DNA of 64,000 nucleotides from NCBI GenBank assembly GCA_937967995.1, contig CALBTB010000010.1, positions 349,649 to 413,648 on the forward strand, given 5' to 3'. Both the position numbers and the translations under genes were made by a program. The stretch's first letter is position 1. The number at the start of each line of letters is the position of its first letter. The DNA comes from an uncultured Gammaproteobacteria bacterium. Its GTDB lineage: Bacteria; Pseudomonadota; Gammaproteobacteria; UBA6429; Thiohalophilaceae. A model generated the notes under the pieces. That model was not told where the DNA came from. It did no database searches and saw only the letters and a list, made by a program, of their open reading frames with translations. Below, one piece after another: positions 51,502 through 60,637 of this stretch.

Positions 51502-53016
51502 ATGCCTGTGCGAATCATGACTGCCGTTGCCTGCCTGATTTTCTCAATACAGGCACTGGCTGCACAAATACAGGATCACGAGCCGCTGGTAAAACGGTAT
51601 TTCACGGACATGACCCTCCTTGGTCCCTTGCAGGGGCAACCGCCTGTTGCCGAGGTGTTCAAAAGCGATAGTGTGATTGGCTACGTGTTTTATACCGATG
51701 ATGTGGTGAAAATTCCGGCCTATTCAGGCAAGCCGATTCGAACCCTGGTTGGATTTGATACGACCGGCGTGATTCGCGGTGTCAACATTGTCTATCATGA
51801 AGAACCAATACTGGTCGTAGGTATCACTGATGCCGATCTCCAGACGTTTATCAACCAGTATATCGGCAAGAAAGTTAACGACAAGATCAAGGTCGGTGGA
51901 CGAGATCGGGATGGATACAGCGCGATTGACACTATCTCCGGTGCCACCATAACGGTAATGGTGTTAAATGCAACGATTACACGTTCGTTACGTGAAATTG
52001 CGCAGGGACATAATCTGACGTTTACCAGCACAGCAGCTGATTCGGTGAGTCCACTTGTCGGCCTGGATCATATCGAACCCACGGAACAGGCAATCTGGGT
52101 GTATGTCTGGCAGGAACGTGTATTCCAGATAATCGTGTTATCAATCGGTCTGTTTGTTCTGTTTCTGATTCTGGTATTTCAGGACTGGCTGGCAAAACAT
52201 CCGACCTTATTGTCTTATTTGCGAACCGGTTACCTGATCTGGACCGTCGTGTTCATTGGCTGGTATGCGCTGGCACAACTGTCCATTGTTAATGTACTGA
52301 CGTTTATCAATTCGGTTTTTCACGATTTTAGCTGGGAAAACTATTTGATCGATCCCATGCTGTTTTTATTGTGGGGATTTGTGGCCATGACCCTGTTGTT
52401 ATGGGGGCGTGGCGTGTATTGCGGCTGGCTGTGTCCGTTTGGTGCCATGCAGGAATTGATATTTCGTATCGGAGAATTGTTCAAGATCAAGTCTTATGAA
52501 GTACCGGATTATTTGCACCGTCGCCTATGGGCAATCAAATACCTTATTTTGTTAGCGTTATTTGGCATTTCACTACAGTCCCTGGTTGATGCAGAACGGC
52601 TGGCAGAAGTGGAACCGTTCAAAACGGCCGTTACGATGCGGTTCCAACGGGAGTGGGGTTATTTATTGTTTGCCATTGGATTGCTGGTTGCGTCGCTGTT
52701 CATCAGAAAATTTTATTGCCGTTATCTATGTGCCCTTGGGGCGGCCTTAACCTTTCCTGCCCGTTTTCGTATTTTTGACTGGTTACTGCGGCGTAAGGAA
52801 TGCGGCCGGCCCTGCCAGATTTGTGCACAGGAGTGTGAAGTGCAGGCCATCGCACCCACGGGCGAAATCAATGCCAACGAATGTCACTATTGTCTGGATT
52901 GCCAGGTAACGTATTGGAATGAGTATAAATGTCCGCCGTTGGTGGATAAGCGTAAAAAACATGAGCGTTTTAGCAAGGATGCTATTGGGAAGCCTGTACC
53001 GAAAACAAAAATTTAA
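51502..53016 (+). CDS. nirI: NosR/NirI-family FMN-binding flavo-iron-sulfur membrane protein
   Basis: 504 residues. Signal peptide (AVACLIFSIQALAAQ), then a periplasmic FMN-binding domain with the flavinylation-type motif DTISGATITVMVLN (residues about 145-158), about five to six helices with YCGWLCPFGAMQEL and CRYLCALGAA, and a C-terminal ferredoxin part (CGRPCQICAQECE, CHYCLDCQ). NosR proteins are usually around 700 residues, so this is a compact version. NosR/NirI deliver electrons for N2O or nitrite reductase function. Being next to nirS, and with no nosZ visible, NirI is the better guess. 4 nt after norD. Confidence 0.85.
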   Translation: MPVRIMTAVACLIFSIQALAAQIQDHEPLVKRYFTDMTLLGPLQGQPPVAEVFKSDSVIGYVFYTDDVVKIPAYSGKPIRTLVGFDTTGVIRGVNIVYHEEPILVVGITDADLQTFINQYIGKKVNDKIKVGGRDRDGYSAIDTISGATITVMVLNATITRSLREIAQGHNLTFTSTAADSVSPLVGLDHIEPTEQAIWVYVWQERVFQIIVLSIGLFVLFLILVFQDWLAKHPTLLSYLRTGYLIWTVVFIGWYALAQLSIVNVLTFINSVFHDFSWENYLIDPMLFLLWGFVAMTLLLWGRGVYCGWLCPFGAMQELIFRIGELFKIKSYEVPDYLHRRLWAIKYLILLALFGISLQSLVDAERLAEVEPFKTAVTMRFQREWGYLLFAIGLLVASLFIRKFYCRYLCALGAALTFPARFRIFDWLLRRKECGRPCQICAQECEVQAIAPTGEINANECHYCLDCQVTYWNEYKCPPLVDKRKKHERFSKDAIGKPVPKTKI

Positions 53017-53060
53017 TCAGTACATCACTTTTTTATGGCAAGAATGGTTGTTACATCGAT

Positions 53061-53178
53061 ACCACCAATTGCCTCCACTTAATCCCGCTCGGCGTCCGTG
53101 CCTCGCGGGAATCGGTTCCGGGCGGCTTTGTCCGTCCCTGGACCGCCGCCCTCCAACGACGTTCCAGCAATTGCTGGT
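53061..53178. repeat. Composite palindromic element upstream of nirS
   Basis: Imperfect outer arms ACCACCAATTGC (53061-53072) and GCAATTGCTGGT (53167-53178) enclose two GC-rich hairpins: TCCCGC/GCGGGA (53083-53088, 53105-53110) and GGGCGGC/GCCGCCC (53120-53126, 53145-53151). It is GC-rich against an AT-rich surround. Probably an extragenic repeat that also ends transcription from nirI. Different core from the AATACATCC hairpin family. Confidence 0.65.
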
Positions 53179-53296
53179 GTCTCTGTAATTAGTCACATAC
53201 ATGGGAAATTATTTACCTTTCTTTAGTTTAATTAGTGTTTACTTATACATCCTATTTTCGTAAGCCATTTAAGAAATATCACCATCACAGTAATAC

Positions 53297-53310
53297 TTGA
53301 TTCAAATCAA
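53297..53310. promoter_or_regulatory. Perfect FNR/DNR box upstream of nirS
   Basis: TTGATTCAAATCAA is an exact TTGAT-N4-ATCAA palindrome. Its centre lies about 73 nt before ATG 53377; GTTAAT at 53333-53338 could be the -10, which places the box near -41.5, the activating position. Confidence 0.88.
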
Positions 53311-53376
53311 GGCGGTTGCTCCGGACTTGCGCGTTAATTATCCCGTCAAAAATTTTGGCCTAGAAGGGGTATGACA

Positions 53377-55116
53377 ATGAAAACAGGAGCTTTCAAAACT
53401 GTACTTGGCGGACTCTGTGCTGCGGCCGCATTTACGCTGGCGAGTGGTACGGCCTGGGCCGCCAAGGGCAGCGAACACCCGGACACTCCCGAAGAAGAAA
53501 TGCGCTACAAGGGAGCACCCGTCCCCATTAAACCGGAAGAAGCGCAGGAACAGGTGTCACCAAAAGCACCACCCGTGACAGCGGAAGAGTTTGCCCGTGC
53601 CAAGCAGATCTTTTTTGAGCGTTGTGCAGGTTGTCATGGCGTATTACGCAAAGGTGCGACCGGTAAACCATTAACACCGGACATTACCCTGCAACGTGGA
53701 ACCGGTTATCTCAAGGCGTTTATTGGTTATGGATCGCCGGCAGGTATGCCGAATTTTGGATCGTCCGGAGAGTTGTCGGAAAAAGACGTGGACCTGATGG
53801 CCCGTTATCTGCAACACGAACCACCGATGCCACCGGAATTTGGTATGAAAGAAATAAAAGCAACCTGGAAAGTTCATGTTGCACCCAACAAACGCCCGAA
53901 AAAGAAACAGAACAAGCTTGAAGTGGAAAACCTGTTCTCCGTGACCTTGCGTGACAGCGGCCAGGTGGCATTGATCGATGGTAAGAGCAAAAAGATTGTC
54001 TCGATTATTAACACGGGTTACGCCGTTCACATTTCCCGGCTATCTGCTTCCGGTCGTTACCTGTTTACAGTCGGACGTGATGCCAAGCTGAACATGATCG
54101 ACCTGTGGATGAAGGAACCAAAGACGGTTGCTGAGATCAAGATCGGCATGGAGGCGCGTTCGGTCGAAACCTCCAAGTACAAAGGCTATGAGGATAAATA
54201 TGCCATTGCCGGATCATACTGGCCGCCGCAATACGTGATCATGGACGGCGATACGCTGGAGCCGAAAAAAATCGTCTCCACACGCGGCGTGACAGTGGAT
54301 ACCCAGGAGTATCATCCGGAACCACGTGTGGCCGCCATCGTTGCTTCACACCAGCGCCCGGAATTTATCGTGAATGTAAAAGAGACGGGCAAGATTCTGC
54401 TGGTGGATTATTCCGATATCAAGAATCTTAAAGTCACCACAATTGAAGCTGCGCGTTTTCTGCATGATGGCGGTTGGGATTCCACCAAGCGTTATTTCCT
54501 GACAGCAGCCAACAAGTCAGACAAGATTGCAGTGGTTGATTCCAAGGAGGGTAAACTGACTGCACTGATCGATGTCGATAAAATTCCGCACCCGGGTCGC
54601 GGCGCCAATATCAATCCGCCAAAACTGGGTCCGGTCTGGGTTACCTCTGCATTGGGTAATGAAAAAATCACCCTGATTGGTACCGATCCCATCAAGAACA
54701 AAAGCAATGCCTGGAAAGTGGTCAAGGTGCTGAAAGGACAGGGCGGTGGTTCACTGTTTGTGAAGTCGCATCCAAAGTCCAGGAACCTGTGGGTGGATAC
54801 ACCGCTTAATCCTAACGAAGAAGTCAGCCAGTCTATCGCGGTGTTCGATGTGAATAACCTGGATAAAGGCTTTGAAGTCCTGCCGATTGCCAAGTGGGCG
54901 AATCTTGGTCCCGGACCGAAGCGGGTCGTACAGCCGGAATACAACAAGGCCGGCGATGAAGTCTGGTTCTCCGTCTGGAGCGGTGCCAAGGAGGAATCGG
55001 CGATAGTGATAGTGGATGACAAGACCCGCAAACTCAAGCATGTCATCAAGGATAAGCGATTGATTACCCCGACGGGTAAATTCAATGTGTACAACACTGT
55101 GCATGACGTTTATTAA
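53377..55116 (+). CDS. nirS: Cytochrome cd1 nitrite reductase
   Basis: Periplasmic homodimer that reduces nitrite to NO. Signal peptide TVLGGLCAAAAFTLASGTAWA; heme c site CAGCHG near residue 87; eight-bladed d1 propeller with the His-containing blocks NTGYAVHISRLSASGRYLF, QEYHPEPRVAAIVASHQRPE and FLHDGGWDSTKRYF, and the end LITPTGKFNVYNTVHDVY. ATG 53377 is chosen since AAGGGG lies 7 nt before it; the ATG at 53371 would be too close. 579 residues. Confidence 0.98.
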   Translation: MKTGAFKTVLGGLCAAAAFTLASGTAWAAKGSEHPDTPEEEMRYKGAPVPIKPEEAQEQVSPKAPPVTAEEFARAKQIFFERCAGCHGVLRKGATGKPLTPDITLQRGTGYLKAFIGYGSPAGMPNFGSSGELSEKDVDLMARYLQHEPPMPPEFGMKEIKATWKVHVAPNKRPKKKQNKLEVENLFSVTLRDSGQVALIDGKSKKIVSIINTGYAVHISRLSASGRYLFTVGRDAKLNMIDLWMKEPKTVAEIKIGMEARSVETSKYKGYEDKYAIAGSYWPPQYVIMDGDTLEPKKIVSTRGVTVDTQEYHPEPRVAAIVASHQRPEFIVNVKETGKILLVDYSDIKNLKVTTIEAARFLHDGGWDSTKRYFLTAANKSDKIAVVDSKEGKLTALIDVDKIPHPGRGANINPPKLGPVWVTSALGNEKITLIGTDPIKNKSNAWKVVKVLKGQGGGSLFVKSHPKSRNLWVDTPLNPNEEVSQSIAVFDVNNLDKGFEVLPIAKWANLGPGPKRVVQPEYNKAGDEVWFSVWSGAKEESAIVIVDDKTRKLKHVIKDKRLITPTGKFNVYNTVHDVY

Positions 55117-55131
55117 AAAAAAGGGATGGTT

Positions 55132-55929
55132 ATGACTGATGCAGCATGCGTGTATCTTGTTGGAACCGGCCCGGGTGCCCCTGACCTGTTAACGGTCAGG
55201 GCGCTTGATCTGATCAAACGTGCTGATGTTATTGTCTATGACCGGCTGGTGTCTGACGCTATCCTGCAACAGATTCCGGCCGGTGTTGCGCGAATTTATG
55301 TCGGCAAACGTACCGGTAAACATACATTCAGGCAGGATGAAATCAATGACCTGCTGGTGCGTATGGCGCGTAACAACCGTTGTGTGGTCAGGCTCAAGGG
55401 CGGTGATCCGTTTGTATTTGGCCGCGGCAGTGAAGAAGCACTTTACCTTGCCAGTCATCATATCCGGTTTGAAGTGGTTCCCGGCGTCACGGCCGCATCG
55501 GCATGTACCACTTATGCCGGTATTCCATTAACGCATCGTGGGCTGGCAAAACAGGTGCAGATCATTACCGGTCATTGCCGTGAGGATTCACCACTTGATT
55601 ATGACTGGCAGGCGTTAGTCAATTCTGAAGCGACACTGGTGATTTACATGGGTGTCGCGCAGATTGCACAAATCACGGCGAGCCTGATTGCAGCGGGCAT
55701 GGATTCGGCGATGCCGGCTGCCGCCATTGAAAACGGCACATCAGGTTGTCAGCGAGTGCATGTCAGCTGTGTCAGTGATCTGGCACATGAAGTAAAACAG
55801 CATGGTCTGAAGGCGCCGGTGATGTTTGTCATCGGTCAGGTTGTTTCGCTGGCGAGCGACCTGCAGTGGTTCAGACAGGAAATGTCATTGCAGACGAGTT
55901 TGCGTTATGAGCAAGAGTCACGTGCTTAA
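55132..55929 (+). CDS. nirE: Uroporphyrinogen-III C-methyltransferase of the heme d1 pathway
   Basis: SUMT enzyme converting uroporphyrinogen III to precorrin-2. YLVGTGPGAPDLLTVRALDL, DRLVSDAIL and VRLKGGDPFVFGRGSEEA are the family blocks. 265 residues without the CysG N-terminal domain, so dedicated SUMT. Being directly after nirS, in front of nirC-F-D-L-G-H-J-N, it is NirE. ATG 55132 has AAGGG at a good distance; ATG 55126 does not. Confidence 0.95.
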   Translation: MTDAACVYLVGTGPGAPDLLTVRALDLIKRADVIVYDRLVSDAILQQIPAGVARIYVGKRTGKHTFRQDEINDLLVRMARNNRCVVRLKGGDPFVFGRGSEEALYLASHHIRFEVVPGVTAASACTTYAGIPLTHRGLAKQVQIITGHCREDSPLDYDWQALVNSEATLVIYMGVAQIAQITASLIAAGMDSAMPAAAIENGTSGCQRVHVSCVSDLAHEVKQHGLKAPVMFVIGQVVSLASDLQWFRQEMSLQTSLRYEQESRA

Positions 55930-56245
55930 AGGAATGATCTGTGTACTGGCATTGATATTTACAACGGTTCTATATGGCGCAACACCAGACACAGATAGAC
56001 AGAAAGTGTTAATGCATCTTCTGAAACAGGATTGTGGCTCCTGTCATGGTCTGACCATGCAGGGCGGTCTGGGTCCGGCATTAACACCACAGGCGTTAAG
56101 AGACAAACCACGTGATGCCATGGTGGCGACGATATTATATGGCAGGCCGGGTACCCCCATGCCGCCGTGGGAAAATCAGCTGACCGAGGCAGAGGCAACA
56201 TGGATGATGGAGAATTTATACAGAGGGCTGCCGAATGCGGATTAG
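55907..56245 (+). CDS. nirC: NirC-type monoheme cytochrome c
   Basis: 112 residues with signal peptide (GMICVLALIFTTVLYGA) and heme site CGSCHG near residue 43, Met-ligand region GRPGTPMPPW. NirC is an electron donor to NirS or to heme d1 maturation. It starts 23 nt inside nirE and ends 11 nt inside nirF, typical of a tight operon. The frame open upstream to 55826 is a nirE shadow. Confidence 0.88.
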   Translation: MSKSHVLKGMICVLALIFTTVLYGATPDTDRQKVLMHLLKQDCGSCHGLTMQGGLGPALTPQALRDKPRDAMVATILYGRPGTPMPPWENQLTEAEATWMMENLYRGLPNAD

Positions 56246-57407
56246 TCTGCTAGCCGTTTTTGGCCTGTTAATCGCTGCGCTGTTGAACGGCTGCACCACT
56301 GTGCGTGGTACCGGTGATATGGGTATTGTAATCGAACGTGCTAACGGCAGTGTGCAGATTATCGAGACCAGCCAGAATCGATCACTGGCACGAATCGAAG
56401 GGCTGGGTGATCTGTCGCATGCCTCAGTCGTGTATTCGCGCGATGCACGTTATGCCTACATCTTTGGTCGCGATGGTGGTCTCAGCAAAGTGGATCTGTT
56501 AACCGCCGGCATTGACAGGCGTGTAATTCAGTCCGGCAACAGCATCGGTGGTGCGATATCGCAGGATGGTCGTTTAATTGCGGTCAGTAATTACAAACCC
56601 GGCGGTGTGCGGATTTTTGATGCACAGACACTTAAACTGCTGGCGGATATCCCGGCCAATTATGCCAATGGAAAACAATCCAAGGTGGTTGGCCTGGTCG
56701 ATGCGCCGGGTCAGCGATTTGTGTTCAGCTTGTATGATGCCGGTGAAATCTGGCTGGTCGATATGCGTAATGCTGAAAAACCGGTTGTTACACAGTACAA
56801 GAATATCGGCAGGCTGCCTTACGATGCGCTGATAACACCGGATGGTCGTTACTACATTGCAGGCTTGTTCGGTGAAGATGGTTTAGCCATGCTGGATTTA
56901 TGGAATCCCGATTACGGTGTAAGAAAAATTCTGCCCGGCTATGGCAAGGGAGAGAAAAAACTACCGGTTTATAAAATGCCGCACCTGGAAGGCTGGGCAC
57001 AGGCCGGCGATCAGATGTTCCTTCCTGCCGTCGGCCAGCATGAAGTGCTGGTCGTGAATAAACATACCTGGAAAGCGGCGGGCCGTATAAAAGTTCATGG
57101 CCAGCCGGTGTTCGTCATGGCGCGCCCGGACGGACGTCAGATCTGGGTTAACTTTGCCCATCCACGTAATGACACGATTCAGGTCATTGATACCGTGACG
57201 AAAAAAATTATTCATGAGTTTCAGCCCGGTAAGGCCGTGTTGCACATGGAGTTCACGCCGCGAGGTGAGCAGGTCTGGATTTCGGTGCGTGATGAAGACC
57301 GCGTCGATATTTATGATACGCACACATTTGAACGCATACAAAGTCTGTCGGCGCTAAAACCGAGTGGTATTTTTTTAACAAACCGATCACATAAGATTGG
57401 TCTGTAA
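56235..57407 (+). CDS. nirF: Heme d1 biosynthesis protein NirF
   Basis: Periplasmic d1-binding propeller-type protein, related to the d1 domain of NirS. A lipoprotein signal ends in ALLNGC, so it is probably anchored to the outer or inner membrane. IVIERANGSVQIIETSQNRS starts the propeller and ISVRDEDRVDIYDT lies near the end. NirF is proposed to act in formation of the dihydro-heme d1 side chains or in handover. 390 residues, normal. Confidence 0.95.
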   Translation: MRISLLAVFGLLIAALLNGCTTVRGTGDMGIVIERANGSVQIIETSQNRSLARIEGLGDLSHASVVYSRDARYAYIFGRDGGLSKVDLLTAGIDRRVIQSGNSIGGAISQDGRLIAVSNYKPGGVRIFDAQTLKLLADIPANYANGKQSKVVGLVDAPGQRFVFSLYDAGEIWLVDMRNAEKPVVTQYKNIGRLPYDALITPDGRYYIAGLFGEDGLAMLDLWNPDYGVRKILPGYGKGEKKLPVYKMPHLEGWAQAGDQMFLPAVGQHEVLVVNKHTWKAAGRIKVHGQPVFVMARPDGRQIWVNFAHPRNDTIQVIDTVTKKIIHEFQPGKAVLHMEFTPRGEQVWISVRDEDRVDIYDTHTFERIQSLSALKPSGIFLTNRSHKIGL

Positions 57408-57420
57408 GCGAATAGCAGAT

Positions 57421-57891
57421 ATGAAACAATTTACACGGTATTTCAACGAAACAGAAAAGCGGTTACTGAATAATTACCAGCGTGATTTCCCGCTTTGCTC
57501 CAGGCCATATGCAGAGCTGGCGACGGAGCTGGGAATCAGTGAAGATGAAGTGATTGATCATTTACAACGATTGCAGGAAAACAAAACGATTTCCCGGGTC
57601 GGGCCGGTGTTTCGTGTCAACACGGTGGGTGCCAGTAGCCTGGCGGCGATGGCGGTACCGGAAGACGAGCTTGAAGAAGTGGCAAAGCTGGTCAGCAGTT
57701 ATGCCGCTGTCAATCACAATTATGAGCGCGAACATACCTTCAACCTGTGGTTTGTGCTGACATCACCCAGCGAGGAGGAATTGCTGGCAACACTGGATGA
57801 CATCGAGTCGCGCACGGGTCTGCATGTACTGTATTTACCGATGCAGGAAGATTATCACATCGATCTGGGGTTTGATTTGCAATGGGCATGA
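57421..57891 (+). CDS. nirD: Siroheme decarboxylase subunit NirD
   Basis: AsnC/Lrp-fold protein of the AhbA/NirDLGH family that removes acetate carboxyls from siroheme (12,18-didecarboxysiroheme). NTKR-less start; HTH-like block LATELGISEDEVIDHLQRLQ and C-terminal VNHNYEREHTFNLWFVLTS are family signatures. 156 residues from ATG 57421. NirD is assigned by order (F-D-L-G-H). The stop overlaps nirL. Confidence 0.9.
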   Translation: MKQFTRYFNETEKRLLNNYQRDFPLCSRPYAELATELGISEDEVIDHLQRLQENKTISRVGPVFRVNTVGASSLAAMAVPEDELEEVAKLVSSYAAVNHNYEREHTFNLWFVLTSPSEEELLATLDDIESRTGLHVLYLPMQEDYHIDLGFDLQWA

Positions 57892-58421
57892 AAGTTACAA
57901 CGTTTCCACAATTATTACGACGCCCGGTCGTGCTGGATGATACCGACCGTGCACTGATCGCGCTTGTCCAGAAAGGACTGCCGTTATGCCATGAACCTTA
58001 TGCAAAACTTGCCATGAGTCTGGGTATAACGGAAGCTGAGGTTATGCAACGCCTGCAAAGCATGATGCAGGCAGGAGTGATAAAACGCATGGGCGTCGTG
58101 GTACGACATCATGAACTTGGCTACCGGGCCAATGCCATGCTGGTGTTTGATGTGCCGGATGACCGTGTTTCACAGCTCGGTCGTTGTATCGGACGCTTCG
58201 AATTTGTCACCCTGTGTTATCGGCGCCCGCGTCGCTTACCGGACTGGCCGTACAACCTGTTTTGCATGATTCACGGTAAAGACCGGGCCACAGTATTGAG
58301 CCGAATAGACATGCTAAAGGATAAATGTCAATTGCATGACTTACCCTGCGATGTGCTGTTCAGCAATCGCCAGTTTAAACAACGCGGGGCGATTTATATG
58401 CAACAACAGGTCATCACATGA
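57888..58421 (+). CDS. nirL: Siroheme decarboxylase subunit NirL
   Basis: Second paralogue: KLAMSLGITEAEVMQRLQSM, MGVVVRHHELGYRANAML and the substrate-pocket block CYRRPRRLPDWPYNLFCMIH. The pairs D with L and G with H are thought to form the active heteromers. ATG 57888 overlaps the nirD stop (ATGA); ATG 57882 is possible. 177 residues. Confidence 0.9.
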   Translation: MKVTTFPQLLRRPVVLDDTDRALIALVQKGLPLCHEPYAKLAMSLGITEAEVMQRLQSMMQAGVIKRMGVVVRHHELGYRANAMLVFDVPDDRVSQLGRCIGRFEFVTLCYRRPRRLPDWPYNLFCMIHGKDRATVLSRIDMLKDKCQLHDLPCDVLFSNRQFKQRGAIYMQQQVIT

Positions 58422-58873
58422 GTATGGCATTGACAGAGCTGGACAGGAAAATCATCAACACATATCAGGGTGGTGTGCCGATTTGTGAAAATCCCTATGC
58501 GCAAATGGCACAGCAACTGGATATCGATGAAACACTGTTACTGGAACGTTTAGCGTATATGCTGGACTCTGGCATCCTGAGCCGGTTTGGACCGTTATAT
58601 AACATTGAAAAGCTGGGAGGTGCCTTTTGCCTGGCGGCAATGAAAGTTCCGAGTGAAAGGTACGATGCTGTCGTCGAACTGGTTAATGGTTTTCAGGAAG
58701 TGGCGCACAATTATGCGCGCGAGCACAAATTTAACATGTGGTTTGTGATTGCGACTGAAAGTCGCGACAGCATTAACGATGTGGCTGCCAGGATTGAAAA
58801 GCAGTGTGGGAGCAGGGTGTATCTGTTTCCCAAGCTGGATGAGTATTTTGTAGAATTGAAACTGCAGGCGTAA
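58418..58873 (+). CDS. nirG: Siroheme decarboxylase subunit NirG
   Basis: Third paralogue, NirD-like: QMAQQLDIDETLLLERLAYM, ILSRFGPLYNIEKLGGA and VAHNYAREHKFNMWFVIATE. 151 residues, close to NirG size. It starts with an ATGA overlap on nirL and is followed 5 nt later by nirH. Confidence 0.9.
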   Translation: MSMALTELDRKIINTYQGGVPICENPYAQMAQQLDIDETLLLERLAYMLDSGILSRFGPLYNIEKLGGAFCLAAMKVPSERYDAVVELVNGFQEVAHNYAREHKFNMWFVIATESRDSINDVAARIEKQCGSRVYLFPKLDEYFVELKLQA

Positions 58874-58878
58874 ATATT

Positions 58879-59400
58879 ATGTCAGCAAGTCATGCAGCTC
58901 AGATTATCGACGATAGCAATAATATTCAGGTCGATGATATCGATCGACGCCTGATTATGGCAACACAGGCCGGTTTGCCACTGGTGCCGAGACCGTTTGC
59001 ATTTCTTGCAGACAGGCTGAATTTACCGGAGCAGGACGTGATACAACGCATGCAACGGTTACAAGACATTGGTGTGATACGGCGTATCGGAGTGGTACCC
59101 AATCATTACAGGCTTGGATATCGGGCCAATGGTATGAGTGTGTGGAATATCCCGGATGATAAAGTCAGCGAGGCCGGTAAAAAGATTGGTGCATTGCCGT
59201 TTGTCACACACTGCTATCATCGTCCACGTTGTCTGCCGGACTGGCCATATAACCTGTTTGCCATGGTGCATGCCAAAACCCATGACGAGGCAATGCAACT
59301 GGTCGATCAAATCGCGGATTTATTGAAAGAGTGTGACCATGGCCATGATGTATTGTTCAGTACGCAGATTCTGAAGAAAACCGGTTTGAGACTACTTTGA
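58879..59400 (+). CDS. nirH: Siroheme decarboxylase subunit NirH
   Basis: Fourth paralogue, NirL-like: GVIRRIGVVPNHYRLGYRAN and CYHRPRCLPDWPYNLFAMVH. 173 residues. It carries the same proline/tryptophan pocket motif as nirL, supporting a D/L and G/H duplication of an ancestral pair. Confidence 0.9.
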   Translation: MSASHAAQIIDDSNNIQVDDIDRRLIMATQAGLPLVPRPFAFLADRLNLPEQDVIQRMQRLQDIGVIRRIGVVPNHYRLGYRANGMSVWNIPDDKVSEAGKKIGALPFVTHCYHRPRCLPDWPYNLFAMVHAKTHDEAMQLVDQIADLLKECDHGHDVLFSTQILKKTGLRLL

Positions 59401-59423
59401 GACTAAAGGGCTGAGGAAACATT

Positions 59424-60614
59424 ATGTTTCGAATTTCACAATACATGCAGGAGCTGGCAGCGCCGACGCCACTCAGGCCAAAACGAAACCCGCCCGGTCC
59501 GGTGGTTATATGGAACCTGATCCGGCGCTGCAATCTGACCTGCAAGCATTGTTATTCGATCTCCGCCGACAAGGATTTCCCCGGTGAGTTGTCCACCGAG
59601 GAAGTGTTTACGGTGATGGATGATCTGAAAGCATTCGGTGTCCCGGTACTGATTTTATCTGGCGGTGAACCGCTGTTACGCAAGGATATATTCGAGATTT
59701 CGCATCGTGCCAAGCAAATGGGATTTTATGTCGGACTGTCCAGCAATGGTACGCTAATCACAGAAAATAACATCAATCAGATCGCCGAAGTTGGCTATGA
59801 CTATGTCGGTGTCAGCCTGGACGGATTACGCGAGACGCATGATCGGTTTCGGCGTCGACTGGGCGCATTTGATGAAGCCCTGCAGGGGATTCGTCTGTGT
59901 CGGTATCACGGAATCAAGATCGGCATGCGTTATACCATCACGCAGGACAATGCGCATGAATTACCCGATTTGCTGCAGCTGATGAAAGACGAGGATGTCG
60001 ACAAGTTTTATCTGTCTCATCTTAATTATGCCGGCCGCGGTAATAAGAATCGTAAAGATGATGTCGTACATCAAATGACAAGAAACGCCATGGAGCTGTT
60101 GTTTGATACCTGCTGGGCGGATGTGCAGGCCGGGCGCAAACGCGAATTCGTCACCGGCAATAATGATGCCGACGGTGTTTATCTGTTGCAATGGATCGCA
60201 CAGCGTTATCCGGACAAAGTGGAACACATGCGCGCCGTGCTGGCACGTTGGGGCGGCAATGCCTCCGGTGTGAATATCGCCAATATCGATAATCTTGGTG
60301 TCGTGCATCCGGATACCTTCTGGTGGCACTATCCGTTGGGAAATGTGCGCGAACGACCATTTTCAGAAATCTGGATGGACACCCGTGATCCGTTAATGGC
60401 CGGACTGAAGCAATCACCCCGGCCGGTGCAGGGTCGCTGCGGGCAATGTCAGTTTCTGGATATTTGTAACGGCAATACCCGGGTGCGTGCCCATCAGCTT
60501 ACCGATAATTTCTGGGCGGAAGATCCGGCCTGTTACCTGACCAATTCGGAAATCGGTGTCGCCGAACAGGCAGAGCGACTTACTGTCACGCCATACAGTC
60601 GCTGGCGTGCCTGA
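59424..60614 (+). CDS. nirJ: Radical SAM heme d1 biosynthesis protein NirJ
   Basis: Installs the keto groups by removing propionate from didecarboxysiroheme. The radical-SAM cluster motif CNLTCKHC lies near residue 37 and is followed by LILSGGEPLLRKDIFEI; a C-terminal SPASM-like cluster region CGQCQFLDICNGNTRVRA is present. 396 residues, normal. GAGG lies before the ATG. Confidence 0.96.
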   Translation: MFRISQYMQELAAPTPLRPKRNPPGPVVIWNLIRRCNLTCKHCYSISADKDFPGELSTEEVFTVMDDLKAFGVPVLILSGGEPLLRKDIFEISHRAKQMGFYVGLSSNGTLITENNINQIAEVGYDYVGVSLDGLRETHDRFRRRLGAFDEALQGIRLCRYHGIKIGMRYTITQDNAHELPDLLQLMKDEDVDKFYLSHLNYAGRGNKNRKDDVVHQMTRNAMELLFDTCWADVQAGRKREFVTGNNDADGVYLLQWIAQRYPDKVEHMRAVLARWGGNASGVNIANIDNLGVVHPDTFWWHYPLGNVRERPFSEIWMDTRDPLMAGLKQSPRPVQGRCGQCQFLDICNGNTRVRAHQLTDNFWAEDPACYLTNSEIGVAEQAERLTVTPYSRWRA

Positions 60615-60637
60615 CGAAATAACTATTACTTATTTAT

